From assembly GCA_002010075.1 (NCBI GenBank), contig MTMG01000005.1, positions 1 through 64,000 on the forward strand: 64,000 bases of DNA, in the 5' to 3' direction. This DNA is from Methanomicrobia archaeon JdFR-19. Lineage in GTDB: Archaea > Halobacteriota > Methanosarcinia > DSM-18856 > Methermicoccaceae. The notes below the pieces were generated by a model. The model had not been told where the DNA came from and did not search any database. It saw only the letters and a list, made by a program, of their open reading frames with translations. Numbering within the stretch: position 1 is the first letter of the stretch; the number at the start of each line of letters is the position of its first letter. Below are positions 9,567 to 20,628 of the stretch, piece after piece. Both the position numbers and the translations under genes were made by a program.

Positions 9567-10464
9567 TCAGTAGTGCCTTCTGAGTGTGGAGTCTGTTCTC
9601 AGCTTGCTCGAACACAACCGATTTCTCTCCTTCGATGACGCTATCTGTTATCTCCTCTCCCCGATGTGCAGGTAGGCAGTGCATCACAACACAATCTTCA
9701 CGAGCCTTTTCAAGCAACTGTTCGTTGAGTTGGAAATCCTTGAATACCTTCATCCTCCTCTCCCGCTCATCTTCTTGACCCATTGAGACCCAAACATCTG
9801 TATAAACAACATCAGCATTTCTAACCGCTTCATGGGGGTCATGCACCACTTCAACCTTGCCCGTGAACGATTTTGCGAGTTTGATAATATCTTTGTTAGG
9901 CTCATAATTAGGGGGGGTTGCAACCACAACATCTGTTCCCAACATCGCACACCCAAGAACCAATGAATTGCATACGTTGTTTCCATCACCTACCCACGCA
10001 ACCTTCACACCATCCCATTTCCCCTTGAGCTCTCGTATTGTCATTAAGTCTGCAATTGCCTGACACGGATGTTCCAAATCAGAAAGAGCGTTTATTACTG
10101 GAACTGTCGAATATCTATCGAGTTGTATGAGGGAATCGTGAGAATTTACTCTGGCAACGATGCAATGGACGTATCTTGACAGAACTCTGGCGGTATCACA
10201 AAGGGGTTCTCCTCTCCCAAGTTGAAGCTCATTGAACCCCAGATACAGCGGATGTCCTCCCAACTCATACACTGCAACTTCGAAAGATACTCTTGTTCGG
10301 GTAGAAGGTTTTTCAAAAAGAAGTGCAACACTCTTCCCAGCGAGTTTGTCTGAGGTTTCCCTAGCCTCCTTTAACTCAATCGCAAGCTCAATTACTTCCT
10401 TCAGCTCCTCTGGACTCAAATCTGCAAGAGATATCAAACTCCTATGCGTCTTCCTATGCTTCAT
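9541..10464 (-). CDS. argF: Ornithine carbamoyltransferase
   Basis: The 307-residue enzyme transfers carbamoyl from carbamoyl phosphate to ornithine, giving citrulline in arginine biosynthesis. The carbamoyl-phosphate loop FEKPSTRTRVSFE, the motif EHPCQAIAD and the ornithine-binding HCLPAHRG are intact. Length is standard. It lies one base downstream of ilvC on the same strand, which suggests a shared amino-acid-biosynthesis transcript. The stop is TGA. Confidence 0.96.
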   Translation of the reverse strand: MKHRKTHRSLISLADLSPEELKEVIELAIELKEARETSDKLAGKSVALLFEKPSTRTRVSFEVAVYELGGHPLYLGFNELQLGRGEPLCDTARVLSRYVHCIVARVNSHDSLIQLDRYSTVPVINALSDLEHPCQAIADLMTIRELKGKWDGVKVAWVGDGNNVCNSLVLGCAMLGTDVVVATPPNYEPNKDIIKLAKSFTGKVEVVHDPHEAVRNADVVYTDVWVSMGQEDERERRMKVFKDFQLNEQLLEKAREDCVVMHCLPAHRGEEITDSVIEGEKSVVFEQAENRLHTQKALLIMLMGEIL

Positions 10465-10465
10465 C

Positions 10466-11461
10466 TCATTTCTCCTTCAACCATGGCATCATCGCCCTAA
10501 GTCTTCTGCCAACCTCCTCTATTGGATGGGAGAACTCCTTTCTCTCAAGAGCTCTCATAACTGGCTTATTTGCTGCGTTTTCAAGTATGAACTCCCTTGC
10601 AAACTCGCCATTCTGAATTCTTTTCAGTGCTTCTTTCATGGCATTTCGGGACTGTTCATTTATAATTTTGTCCCCGACCGTAAGTCCGCCGTACTCTGCG
10701 GTATTTGACACAGAACGCCACATGTTGGCAAGCCCACCCTCATAAATCAAATCAACTATTAGTTTAAGTTCGTGCAATGTTTCAAAGTATGCGATCTCTG
10801 GCTGATAACCCGCCTCAACCAGTGTCTCAAAAGATGCTTTTATCAAGGATGTTACACCACCACATAAATCGACCTGCTCCCCAAACAAATCTGTCTCTGT
10901 CTCTTCTCTGAATGTTGTTTCGAGGACTCCGGCTCTTGTTGCCCCGATTCCCTTCGCAAATGCAAGAGCTATGTTGAGGGCATTTTTTGTGTAATCCTGA
11001 TGTATCGCAACGAGTGCTGGAACGCCCATGCCCTCCAAAAACATTCTTCTGACAAGATGTCCCGGGCCCTTCGGTGCAACCATAAACACATCCACAGTCT
11101 CTGGAGGCACTATCTGTCCGTAGTGTATGTTGAAACCATGTGAGAACGAAATTGCATTTCCTTCATCAAGATGTGATGCCACGTCTCTCGAATACACTCT
11201 TGGCTGATACTCATCTGGTATGAGCATGTGAACAATATCTGCACTCTCGACCGCTTTTTGTACTGGCAGAACCTCAAACCCATCCTTCACCGCAACCTTC
11301 CAAGATGCTCCTCCTTCCCTCAGTCCCACAACAACATCCACACCCGAGTCCCTCAGATTCTGGGCTTGTGCATGACCCTGACTACCATATCCTATTACAG
11401 CGACCTTTCTGTTCTTCAACCATTTCATATCCGCATCTGAATCGTAATACACTTTCACCAT
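10466..11461 (-). CDS. ilvC: Ketol-acid reductoisomerase
   Basis: The 331-residue enzyme catalyses the Mg2+ and NADPH-dependent isomeroreduction step of valine, leucine and isoleucine synthesis. The nucleotide-binding site is [17 protein letters not shown]. The knotted all-helical domain holds [12 protein letters not shown], with the metal-binding Asp/Glu, and the [16 protein letters not shown] block. This is the short class I form usual in archaea. It directly abuts the upstream methylthiotransferase gene. The stop is TGA. Confidence 0.97.
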   Translation of the reverse strand: MVKVYYDSDADMKWLKNRKVAVIGYGSQGHAQAQNLRDSGVDVVVGLREGGASWKVAVKDGFEVLPVQKAVESADIVHMLIPDEYQPRVYSRDVASHLDEGNAISFSHGFNIHYGQIVPPETVDVFMVAPKGPGHLVRRMFLEGMGVPALVAIHQDYTKNALNIALAFAKGIGATRAGVLETTFREETETDLFGEQVDLCGGVTSLIKASFETLVEAGYQPEIAYFETLHELKLIVDLIYEGGLANMWRSVSNTAEYGGLTVGDKIINEQSRNAMKEALKRIQNGEFAREFILENAANKPVMRALERKEFSHPIEEVGRRLRAMMPWLKEK

Positions 11462-12760
11462 TCAACCACCATGCCAAGAACAAACTTCTTCATTTATTGT
11501 TTTATCGTTTTTCAGTGTTCCAACGAATTCATTCAGAGGTATTGCATCAAGTGGCTCTGCAATCAGATACATGGGATGATATCCAACAACCTCAACCTCA
11601 AGAGCGCTCCATATTGGGAATTCTCCCTTAACAACCACATTCGTGTATTTCGGGTCTCTTGCCACCACACTGTCCTTCTTAACCCTCTCTGTAACAAGGA
11701 CTCTCATCCTCTTACCAACCATCTTTCTGTTTCTTTTCTCACAAATCGAAAAATACATCTTTGTAATAAGTCTTGACCTCTCCTTCTTAATCTCTCCATC
11801 CGAACTTGTTCCCCAATACTTTGTGTGTGGTCTGGGGGAGAATCTTGTGATGTTCAGCTTGTCAGGTTTTATTCTATTGATTAATTGAAGTGTATCTTCA
11901 AAATCCTCCTCTTCCTCACCTGGAAAACCAACTATCACATCCGTGCATATTGAAAAACCATGTTTCTGGAAGGTCGAGACAATCCTCTCAAAATCCTTTA
12001 CAGTGTATCCTCTCCCCATCAGTTCAAGCACCTTATCAGAGCCAGATTGCACCGGTACATGGGCAAATCTGTACACCTTCCCCCTCATGCTCTCAACAGT
12101 TCTCTCAAGAATGGGCATAAGCGTCTTTGGATTCATCATCCCTACTCTCAGAACATAATCCCCCTCAAGAGCTGTCACCTTATGTAAGAGGTCTGGAAGA
12201 CGGAGACCTATGTCAATTCCATAGGCACTCATATCCTGTGAGGTAAGGTAAAATTCCCTCACACCGCCCCTCACACCCTTTCTGATTTCGTCCACTATAT
12301 CTGATGGTGACACACTTTGAATCTCGCCTCTTGCTCTCTTGACAATACAGTATGTGCATTCTCCGACGCATCCTCTACCAACATTTATTATCCTTGGTTG
12401 CCTTGGACTGACAATCTCCCTAACTTCCACCTTCCTTCCCTTCGCCCACCTCTCCACGATACCCACTATCTCACCAAGATTTGATGGAGTTATCACACCA
12501 ACCGGGGAGAGATTCCCAAGAAGCTCGGGTCTTGCAGCGGGAAGGCATCCTGCAACCACATAATCTCTTTTTTCTTTCTCAAGCTCAAACAACCGCTTCA
12601 ATACTTTCTTCTCGGTATATGATGTGACAACGCAGGTATTGACTATGGTAAGCACATCTTTCCCATCCCCCTCTGCATAACCATGCGAGCATAACAGCTC
12701 AGCGATTACCTGAGAGTCTGCTTTATTCGATGAGCATCCATATGTTTCGATTCTGAACAT
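11462..12760 (-). CDS. tRNA N6-threonylcarbamoyladenosine (t6A37) methylthiotransferase, e-MtaB/CDKAL1 type
   Basis: The 432-residue radical SAM protein converts t6A37 to ms2t6A in tRNAs reading ANN codons. The N-terminal cluster-binding domain has cysteines in YGCSSNKADS, NTCVVTS and VAGCLPA. The radical SAM motif is GCVGECTYCIVKRARG, and a TRAM-like RNA-binding tail ends the protein. It is co-directional with trmJ, six bases downstream, making a tRNA-modification pair. The KEOPS subunit gene pcc1, needed to make its t6A substrate, also lies in this window. Confidence 0.93.
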   Translation of the reverse strand: MFRIETYGCSSNKADSQVIAELLCSHGYAEGDGKDVLTIVNTCVVTSYTEKKVLKRLFELEKEKRDYVVAGCLPAARPELLGNLSPVGVITPSNLGEIVGIVERWAKGRKVEVREIVSPRQPRIINVGRGCVGECTYCIVKRARGEIQSVSPSDIVDEIRKGVRGGVREFYLTSQDMSAYGIDIGLRLPDLLHKVTALEGDYVLRVGMMNPKTLMPILERTVESMRGKVYRFAHVPVQSGSDKVLELMGRGYTVKDFERIVSTFQKHGFSICTDVIVGFPGEEEEDFEDTLQLINRIKPDKLNITRFSPRPHTKYWGTSSDGEIKKERSRLITKMYFSICEKRNRKMVGKRMRVLVTERVKKDSVVARDPKYTNVVVKGEFPIWSALEVEVVGYHPMYLIAEPLDAIPLNEFVGTLKNDKTINEEVCSWHGG

Positions 12761-12766
12761 ATGATT

Positions 12767-13471
12767 TTATTTTCTGTCAAGAGAATTCTTAATTCTTCTC
12801 ACTATGCCATACAATGTCCTGAGTTCATAAGATGTCGGCTAAGCTCTACCTATGACCCTCCTCAAAACAAGCATTGTTTTTTCAATTTTATGCGAAGGAT
12901 AATCAATATCCAGCAACATCTCATGCACCTTTTCAAAGAACAGATTTCTGTCTTTGAACGTTGACAGGGTTCTCCTCAACCCCCCGCCCCAACCTGCCAT
13001 TTCGTACAAAGTTATGGCAACCGCATGTGAGAGATTCATTGAAGGATACTCAGGGGAGGTAGGGATTGTAGCGATAATATCACACATCCCAAGTTCATTG
13101 GCTGTTAATCCATTATCTTCTCTGCCAAAAACAATTCCAATCTTTCCATCCACATCGTGTAGAATGTATGGAAGTTGGTCTATTGTGTACATGGGATGTC
13201 TCAAATGCTCTTTCTCACTCGTTGGAAGTATGCCTGTTGTCCCAACAACAACCACACACTCCATTACAGCATCCTTGAAGGACTCGTAAATACTCGCCTT
13301 TTCCACAATATCCCAAGCATGCATAGCAAACATTTTCATTTCATCGTCTTTGGGAGGAGGATTCACAAGGGCAAGTTCATAGAATCCAAAGTTCATCATA
13401 ACTCTCGCTACAGCGCCAACATTCCCTCCTTTTTTTGGCTCAACCAAAACTATCCTCAATCTATCAGACAT
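12767..13471 (-). CDS. trmJ: tRNA 2'-O-methyltransferase TrmJ (SPOUT), with one in-frame TAG
   Basis: TrmJ methylates the 2'-hydroxyl of nucleotide 32 in tRNA. SPOUT-fold motifs are VEPKKGGNVGAVARVM, GIVFGREDNGL and the knot-forming PSMNLSHAVAITLYE. An in-frame TAG lies at 12839-12841 (residue 211 of 234). Reading through gives O-PTSYELRTLYGIVRRI and a TAA at 12767-12769. The segment after TAG is the conserved C-terminal helix of the family (pattern E.RTL.GI.RRI), so stopping at TAG would remove a normal part of the protein. The start ATG at 13471 overlaps the upstream CBS gene. Confidence 0.92.
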
Positions 13472-14385
13472 TTTATCAGGTCTTTGTCGCATAGCATCCC
13501 ATAGAGCCTATTACTCGCGGTGACAACAGGAACTTGTTCGATATCTTTTCTTCTCATAAGTCTCGCCACCTCGCTCACATAAGCCCCATTCAGACTGACT
13601 GTGGGTGTTTCCTTCATTGCATCCTTCACAGGAATATCCTGAAGCTTTATTCGTGAAACACTGTAATACAGCTTGAGAGTATCTCTCATACTTTCCCATG
13701 TCCATTCATCTTCATCAGATGCACTGGACATATCTGAGTGATGAAGACTATCCTCTACCACACTGTACATTATCAGGTCTTTGTCTCTCACAACTCCTGC
13801 AAGCTCAAGCTCGCTTGTCAGTACCGGACATGCCTTCACATCAGCTAGCTCCATTATCATCCCCACAACAGGAAGGGGGGTCTCGCTCCAGACCGCAACA
13901 ACCCTTGATGCGAGATATTTATTCACCTCTTCCATTATGTCAAGTTCTGCGATTGCCTTTATGATATCACGAACCGTGATTATCCCCACAAGTTTTCCAT
14001 CCTCCACAACTGGGAGTCTCTGAATGTTGTGTTCAACCATCAGCATTGCTGCATTTTCAATTGTTGCATCTGGTGTTACTGAAATCGGATTCCTCGTCAT
14101 GAGCATTGCTATCTGATTCTCGGAAGGATTTCTTAGAAGGTCACTCCTCGTGATGATTCCAACTAATTTTCCATCCTTCACCACTGGTACACCAGATATC
14201 TGTTTCTCCCTTAAAATCTCCAACACCTGCTCACGATCCCCTGGTATAGCAACGTATGCAACGTCTCTGGTCATAATGTCTCCGACTTTAACATTGGTCT
14301 GCAAGTACATCCCTCCTATAAGGTTGATAACGGCACCTCTCTTGTAGATAAGTTTTTCCCCGCCCTCATCTCCCACACCAACCAT
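13456..14385 (-). CDS. Four-CBS-domain protein
   Basis: The 309-residue cytoplasmic protein is built from two CBS pairs: about residues 30-145 with VGDIMTRDV and ISVTPDATIENAA, and 150-305 ending in DIEQVPVVTASNRLYGML. CBS pairs usually bind AMP, ATP or SAM and regulate a partner. There is no fused enzyme domain, so the target is unknown. The ATG overlaps the polB stop (TGATG on the minus strand), so it is probably translated together with the polymerase. The stop is TGA. Confidence 0.85.
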   Translation of the reverse strand: MVGVGDEGGEKLIYKRGAVINLIGGMYLQTNVKVGDIMTRDVAYVAIPGDREQVLEILREKQISGVPVVKDGKLVGIITRSDLLRNPSENQIAMLMTRNPISVTPDATIENAAMLMVEHNIQRLPVVEDGKLVGIITVRDIIKAIAELDIMEEVNKYLASRVVAVWSETPLPVVGMIMELADVKACPVLTSELELAGVVRDKDLIMYSVVEDSLHHSDMSSASDEDEWTWESMRDTLKLYYSVSRIKLQDIPVKDAMKETPTVSLNGAYVSEVARLMRRKDIEQVPVVTASNRLYGMLCDKDLIKCLID

Positions 14386-16970
14386 CACATGAAATCAGTG
14401 AGGCTCATCTGTTTCTTGTCTTCTTTTGCTTCAGCTTCCACACCAGCCAGCCCCCTTATCGCATTCTCATCTATCGAGAACATCTCAAGAATCCTCAAGA
14501 CCGGTGGAAGAATTTGTTTGTTGATATAATAATCAGTATCGATCGGAAGGTTGTGTCCTCTTGCATAATCTGGGTCTTCAGCCCTTTCAACCAAAAGCCC
14601 TTTGCCGGCGACTATAACGAACGGTATTCTATCCCCTATCTTGTACTTTTTTGTTCCCCTCTTCTCCATCTTCTCAACAACCGTTATGTGGGGCTGTTTG
14701 TTCTTGTATTTCTTCGCCTGCTTCGTATATCTTCGCGTGAGGATGAGTTGTTCAAAGAGTTCTGGATCATGTGAGGGGTCAAGACCTTTCAACATCCTTA
14801 TGACTTGACGCACATATTCCACAGCCCCGTTTATATCCCCCTCCTTCAACACAAGCTCTATGACTCTATTCACAACGTTGGAAGTCAACTCACACCAGTC
14901 TCTCCTGATGGTCTCCATCCCTTTAACGACCAATTCTTCCACGAAGTCCTCTCCCCTCTCTCTGAACGCCCAGAGTGCATATCTCTTCTTCGCAATAAAC
15001 AACGCCCGTTTTGCAATTGCCTCAAGCTTTAACTCCATTGGCGGGGGGAGCTTTGAGCTCACAGTCTCGGAAAGCCACACTCCAATCCTCTCAAGCTCCT
15101 CAAGTGATAGCTCCCCATCACCGACAATTTTCACAAAAACGCTGTCAGTATCTCCGTAAACCACTTTTAATCTGTACTCACCACCATCCAGTCTAACCTT
15201 TCCAATCTCATCTTCGATCATGTGCCTTGTCCTGAGGATATTCTCCCTCCCAAAACTTGTAACAGCTGCCGCTATATCTGGAACATACAACCTCGCCATT
15301 GGATGTCCATAGTAACCATAAAAGCTGTTTAGAAGAATCTTCAATGCATTCTGCTTTGCATTCAACAAATTGTACTCTTTGTTATCTGAAACCTCCTGCA
15401 TCAGCTCCCTCACTTTATCACGTTCTTCAAGAAGTCCTTCCAACAACCTCGGCACTATTCCTCTCTTCACAGAAGACACCACAAACTTAACGCCATTTGG
15501 TGCTTCTATACACTCTACTCCCTCCCCACCTGTCAAAAGTGTGGAATAACATATGTTGTGTGCCATTATGATGCTGGGATAGAGCGAGCGATAGTCAAGC
15601 ACCACTACATTTTCATGCAAGCCCTTCACAGGGTCAAGCACGGCAGCCCCCTCAAATCCCTCATCAAGCCTACCCTCAAGTTCTTCCTCCTCGGGCTTTG
15701 AGTGCATCACTCTTCCATCTTCCATGAACGCCCTGAGTAAAAGACGCTCGACCATTACTGTCTGCCCACGCTCTATCACATCCTGGGGAAGTATCCCGCT
15801 TACCCTCGAAAGTGCAAAATATTTGTCAATCAGCCCAAGGACTATCTTCATAGCTAGTTCTGCATCCCTCAAACAATAGTCTGTAAATTCTTTCAGTCTT
15901 TCCGAGTCATTCCATGCCTTTTCCATATCCTCAGGAGGCAGATCAAGTTTCTCAATGTCAAGAAGCTCTTTTGCCACCTCCCTTAATGTATATTGTTTCA
16001 ATGCGTAGTCCCTTCTGACCATGTGAAGCCCATCTGCTATTACCCTCCCCACCACATTCACCGTGGTCATATAACCGAACCTTCTGTGCAAGGTGTCTTT
16101 TGTGGAATCTCTGCCTATCCGAAAGTGAATGTCTTCTCTGTATTTCTTTCTGAGATACTTCATCCTATCAAGTATGTACGGGATGTCAAAATCGTTCGAG
16201 TTGTATCCCATCAACACATCAGGGTCATAAGAATTCACCACATCCACAAACTTCTTCAGCATGTCCACCTCATCATCACATTCCACGACATGTCCCTCTC
16301 CCAATGAGGCTTTCTTTGATAAAAGTATCAGCTTTGAGTTCCCATTCATGGGTGGGTCAAAGCACATCCCAATCATGATGATTGGGGACTTCTCTGGAGA
16401 TGGCATCGCACCATCAGATGGAAGACATTCTATGTCAAAAGACATGAACTTCAATGGAGCATTTTTATGGTCCGCCAGTCTCCTCACTCTTTTTGAAACC
16501 AAAACTCTGCCTCTGATTCCATCTGTGAATTCTCTGGCAATATTCTGAACGTCGTCCTGAGGTTCTACTTCAACCCAGTCCATACCCCTGAGGTCGTTGT
16601 CAATCATGAAACGATATCTGAATAAGATGTCAGTCTCATATGTCTCCACTATACCCTCCACATCTTTGAGATGCTCTCTCAGTTGAGGGACGTTCTTAGG
16701 TTCGAAGGTATATACTTTGAGCATATTTGTTTTTGATTTTTGATATCCAATGGGCTTGTACCTCTCAACAACCTCAACCCTCTTCACATACTGCATTTTT
16801 TCTATCCTGCCCTTCAGCCCCTCGACATCATCCACCTCAACATAGAAATACGGCTCAAATCCAAAAACCAGACAGCATACGCTCTCCCCACTTTCAGACC
16901 TTCCAAATAATCTGATTACGGGAGACCCTTCATGCACAACATAATCACAATCGATGAGTTGGAATCTCAT
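14385..16970 (-). CDS. polB: Replicative DNA polymerase, family B
   Basis: The 861-residue polymerase has an intact 3'-5' exonuclease domain (Exo I FDIECLPS, Exo II GYNSNDFDIPYI, Exo III YCLRDAELAMK). The polymerase motifs are also intact: A in LDYRSLYPSIIMAHN, B in KILLNSFYGYYGH, and C in VYGDTDSVF. The C-terminus ends QMSLTDFM, a PIP box (Q-x-x-L-x-x-F) for binding the PCNA sliding clamp. There is no intein at motifs A, B or C. The stop is TGA, overlapping the CBS gene. Confidence 0.97.
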   Translation of the reverse strand: MRFQLIDCDYVVHEGSPVIRLFGRSESGESVCCLVFGFEPYFYVEVDDVEGLKGRIEKMQYVKRVEVVERYKPIGYQKSKTNMLKVYTFEPKNVPQLREHLKDVEGIVETYETDILFRYRFMIDNDLRGMDWVEVEPQDDVQNIAREFTDGIRGRVLVSKRVRRLADHKNAPLKFMSFDIECLPSDGAMPSPEKSPIIMIGMCFDPPMNGNSKLILLSKKASLGEGHVVECDDEVDMLKKFVDVVNSYDPDVLMGYNSNDFDIPYILDRMKYLRKKYREDIHFRIGRDSTKDTLHRRFGYMTTVNVVGRVIADGLHMVRRDYALKQYTLREVAKELLDIEKLDLPPEDMEKAWNDSERLKEFTDYCLRDAELAMKIVLGLIDKYFALSRVSGILPQDVIERGQTVMVERLLLRAFMEDGRVMHSKPEEEELEGRLDEGFEGAAVLDPVKGLHENVVVLDYRSLYPSIIMAHNICYSTLLTGGEGVECIEAPNGVKFVVSSVKRGIVPRLLEGLLEERDKVRELMQEVSDNKEYNLLNAKQNALKILLNSFYGYYGHPMARLYVPDIAAAVTSFGRENILRTRHMIEDEIGKVRLDGGEYRLKVVYGDTDSVFVKIVGDGELSLEELERIGVWLSETVSSKLPPPMELKLEAIAKRALFIAKKRYALWAFRERGEDFVEELVVKGMETIRRDWCELTSNVVNRVIELVLKEGDINGAVEYVRQVIRMLKGLDPSHDPELFEQLILTRRYTKQAKKYKNKQPHITVVEKMEKRGTKKYKIGDRIPFVIVAGKGLLVERAEDPDYARGHNLPIDTDYYINKQILPPVLRILEMFSIDENAIRGLAGVEAEAKEDKKQMSLTDFM

Positions 16971-17055
16971 ATTCAGATATCTGCTTTCTATCGTACTTCT
17001 AATTTACTGAAGAATTACAAAAAAGAAAAATACTTCCTCACCATACCCATGGACA

Positions 17056-17811
17056 ATGGATATAGAGATAAAAGTTAGAGACCTCAATCTCTGGTATGGT
17101 CCTCAACACACACTCAAAAACATCAACATGGACATACCAAAGAACAAGATAACCGCAATAATAGGGCCAAGCGGTTGTGGAAAATCAACATTCATCAGAT
17201 GTCTGAACAGAATGAACGACCTGATAGCAGATTGTAAGGTCGAAGGTGTAATAGAATTTGAAGGGAGAAACATCAACTCCCCCGACACAGATGTTGTGGA
17301 ACTCAGAAGAAAAATCGGCATGGTATTTCAAAAACCGAATCCTTTTCCGATGAGTATCTGGGAAAACGTTGCATATGGTCCCAAGATACATGGCGAGAGA
17401 AACAAGAAAAGACTGAACGAAATCGTTGAGAGAAGTCTGAAAGAAGCTGCATTGTGGGACGAGGTTGCGGATAGGCTCCATGAAAATGCATTTGGTCTCT
17501 CTGGCGGACAGCAACAAAGACTGTGCATAGCAAGAGCGTTGGCAGTTGACCCAAAGGTGATACTGTTCGACGAGCCGTGCAGTGCACTTGATCCCATATC
17601 CACAACCAAGATAGAGGAGCTACTCACAGAGCTAAAACACTCACACACCATCGTGATTGTCACCCACAATATGCAACAGGCTGCAAGGGTTTCTGATTAC
17701 ACAGCATTCTTACTCATGGGCGAATTGATAGAATTCGACAAAACTGATATAATATTTGAAAGACCAAAGAGAAAGGAAACTGAGAATTACATAACTGGAA
17801 GGTTTGGATGA
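17056..17811 (+). CDS. pstB: Phosphate ABC transporter ATP-binding protein PstB
   Basis: The 251-residue ATPase powers high-affinity phosphate import. The Walker A motif is GPSGCGKST, the Q-loop [12 protein letters not shown] is PstB-typical, the signature is LSGGQQQRL and Walker B is VILFDEP. The usual pstS, pstC and pstA genes are not next to it: polB lies divergently upstream and only phoU follows. The binding protein and permease must therefore be elsewhere. The stop TGA overlaps the phoU start. Confidence 0.95.
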   Translation: MDIEIKVRDLNLWYGPQHTLKNINMDIPKNKITAIIGPSGCGKSTFIRCLNRMNDLIADCKVEGVIEFEGRNINSPDTDVVELRRKIGMVFQKPNPFPMSIWENVAYGPKIHGERNKKRLNEIVERSLKEAALWDEVADRLHENAFGLSGGQQQRLCIARALAVDPKVILFDEPCSALDPISTTKIEELLTELKHSHTIVIVTHNMQQAARVSDYTAFLLMGELIEFDKTDIIFERPKRKETENYITGRFG

Positions 17812-18461
17812 TGTCAAAAGTCTTCATACATGAATTAGAGGAACTTAAAGAAGAAATAGCCCATATAGGTGAGCTTACAGCTCTGAACATAAAGGAGTGT
17901 GTTGCTGCACTCAAAGACCATGACAAAGAGAAAGCAGAGAAAGTATTTGATAGGGACAAAATAATCGACAGAACATCCCATCAGGTTGAATCGAGGGCTG
18001 CAACCCTTCTCGCACTCTATCAGCCGATGGCGAGAGATTTGAGAGAGTTAATTGCCTGCATAAGAATAAACATCGACCTCGAGAGAATGAGTGATATGGC
18101 AGTATCAATAGCAGGAATAGCAATAAAGACCTTGAACGAAGAACATGTAAAACCACTGGTGGATATTCCAAAGATGGCTGAAATATCGGTGGAGATGTTA
18201 ACCGATGCTCTCAAACACTTCAAAAATGGAGATGCAGATGAGGTTATAAAGATTGCAAGGAGAGACGATGAGATAGACCAACTCTATGACCAAGTTAGGC
18301 GAGAGCTGATAACATATATGATAGAAGACCCGAAGACAATAAAGAATGCTTCTGACCTTCTGTTTGCAGCAAAACGCCTTGAAAGAGTGGGAGACCATAT
18401 AACAAACATATGTGAGAGTATAGTGTATGCAATTGATGGGCGTAGAGTTGAGCTTAACTAA
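17808..18461 (+). CDS. phoU: Phosphate transport regulator PhoU
   Basis: The 217-residue all-helical protein is made of two PhoU repeats, with metal-binding acidic motifs around residues 85-95 ([11 protein letters not shown]) and 185-195 ([13 protein letters not shown]). PhoU restrains phosphate uptake through PstB and, where present, phosphate-responsive kinases. The ATG overlaps the pstB stop, so they form a two-gene operon. The stop is TAA, about 30 bases before a tRNA gene. Confidence 0.93.
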   Translation: MMSKVFIHELEELKEEIAHIGELTALNIKECVAALKDHDKEKAEKVFDRDKIIDRTSHQVESRAATLLALYQPMARDLRELIACIRINIDLERMSDMAVSIAGIAIKTLNEEHVKPLVDIPKMAEISVEMLTDALKHFKNGDADEVIKIARRDDEIDQLYDQVRRELITYMIEDPKTIKNASDLLFAAKRLERVGDHITNICESIVYAIDGRRVELN

Positions 18462-18475
18462 ATTTTATTAATCCG
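18461..18475 (+). promoter_or_regulatory. Probable TATA box for tRNA-Leu
   Basis: The AT-rich string AAATTTTATTAAT begins at the phoU stop and sits about 25-30 bases before the mature tRNA 5' end, the usual spacing for an archaeal TATA element. This rests on composition and spacing only. Confidence 0.4.
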
Positions 18476-18493
18476 CCCATAATACTATATTGG

Positions 18494-18576
<83 letters not shown>

Positions 18577-18604
18577 TGAGTCTGAGTTGGAATTAATCGG
18601 TGTT

Positions 18605-20581
18605 TTAACTAACTGCATCCATTTTAATAGAAAATTTTGTCCATTTTCCCTCTTCTGACTCTACTTCAACCCTCCCTCCATGAGACTCCACTATGTTCAT
18701 AACAACCGAGAGACCGAGTCCGGTTCCTGTTTTCTTGGCTGTGAAGAAGGGCTCAAATATGTGTTTTCTCACTTCCTCTGGCATCCCAACACCCTAATCA
18801 CACACAGAAATAACTGCATTTTCGTTTTCTTTCCAAGCTCTCAATACAATGCGTTTGTTATCATCAGGCTCCGAATATTTTTCATTTAAAGCATCTATCG
18901 CATTGATGAGTAGATTTGTCAGAAGCTGTATCATCTGAGTCCTGTTCGCCCTCACCCTCACATCCTCAACATGCTTTTCAACAAATACGTTGCTCTTTCT
19001 AAGTGGATAGGCAACCATGGTTAGAGTGGTGTCCACCGAATCTTTTACTCTAACACTCTCTTTCTCCTCCTTCCTTCGGACAAAATCCATGAGGCCATCA
19101 ACGATGTTCTTTATCTGCACAACCGCTGTTTGTATATCCTCTACTATCTCCACCCTTTCAGGCAATTTCTTGATAACCTCCTCGATTTTCATGTCTTTCC
19201 CGAACATTTCCTCTGATTCGTCCAGAAGAAGCTCTGTGTTCATGAGGGCTACGCTCAGTGGATTCCTTATCTCATGCATTATCCCACCGAGCAACGTGCC
19301 TGCTGTGGTTAATCTTTCAAGATGCAGAAGTTTAACACTCACATCCTCGAGTTCATTGATTGTACGCAACATCGACAAGCCAAGTGCAACTACATCACCA
19401 ATCTCCAAGAAATACTGGTTGAAAGCATATGGGTCTGACGAATATATGTTCAATATGCCAATTACTTCATCCCTATATATTAATGGAATCGCAATAGAAG
19501 AACGATATCCTCGCTTTAGGGCTTCTTCTCTCCAAGGCTCGAATGAAGGGTCTGCCGCTGTATCTCTGACAATCTGAGTTCTTCCTGTTCTGAGAGCTCT
19601 GCCCGTGGGTCCTTCCATCCTCTTCACATCTCCCAAACTCAGCTTCAGTGTGTCAAGATAACCATCTTCATGTCCATGATAAACAAACGGCACTATTTCC
19701 TTATCCTTAAGATAACCAACCCATGCAAGTCTGTACCCACCAACCTCCACAATCGCTTTACATATCTCACTGAGAAATGTCCGTTCATCTGTTGCACTCA
19801 CCGCCAAACGACTACACCTTGAGAGAAGTTGTAGAAACGTGTGCTTTTTTCTCTCTTTCGTTATATCCCGCGCAATCTTGGAGAATCCCCTGAAGACACT
19901 ACTCTCAATACGATATATTGTGATTTCTGCCAAGAAACTGGAGCCATCCTTCCTGATGCGCCATCCTTCACCCTTATACTTTCCTTTTGTCCTTGCTTCT
20001 TCAAGCTCTTTCTCAAGCACACCTCTCTCCAGGCCCCCTTCAGTATAGAACATGGAAAGATGCTCACCAATGACCTCTCCCATGCTGTATCCATATACTC
20101 TTTCTGCGCCCCTGTTCCAGTCCACAATCCTCCCGTTATCCTCGAGCATGAATATCGCATATTCTTCGACTGAATCAACAAGCATACGTAACTGCTCTTC
20201 ACTCTCATTCAATGCTTGCTCAAGCATCACCTTCTTTGTGATGTCAACGACCGTGCCAACAAGTGCCCCCTCAACCTGTGCGGAAGATGTCTCCACCCAC
20301 ACAACAGTCCCATCCTTTGCCAGTACACGAAACACACACGAACCAATGGGAACACTCGCATTATTCAGTCTCTTTTTTATAACGTCCCTGACCTTGTCTC
20401 TGTCATCTGGATGGATGAATTCAAGAAACTCTCTGCCAGTCAGCTCTTTCTCAGAACCCTTCACAAGATTACAAAGCCATGGGTTAACATGTTTCACAAC
20501 GCCATCCTTTATAACAAAAACACCAACATCCCACTCATTAGCCATCCATAAAAACAAATCTACCCATTTCGACTCGCTCAT
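18605..20581 (-). CDS. PAS-PAS-GAF sensor histidine kinase, with one in-frame TAG
   Basis: The 658-residue kinase has two PAS domains (about 15-125 and 130-245), a GAF domain (about 250-400), a HisKA domain with [11 protein letters not shown] carrying the phospho-accepting His, and a HATPase domain. No membrane segment is seen, so it should be cytoplasmic. TAG at 18794-18796 is residue 596. Reading through restores the ATP-binding boxes in order: D-O-GVGM, then [16 protein letters not shown], with the stop TAA at 18605-18607. Pyl would occupy the second place of the D-x-G-x-G motif. Ending at TAG would delete half the ATP-binding site. No response regulator is adjacent. Confidence 0.9.
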
Positions 20582-20628
20582 CCTTCCACTCTCGTAAATG
20601 CTCCATAATGATTACCTATGCCTACATT

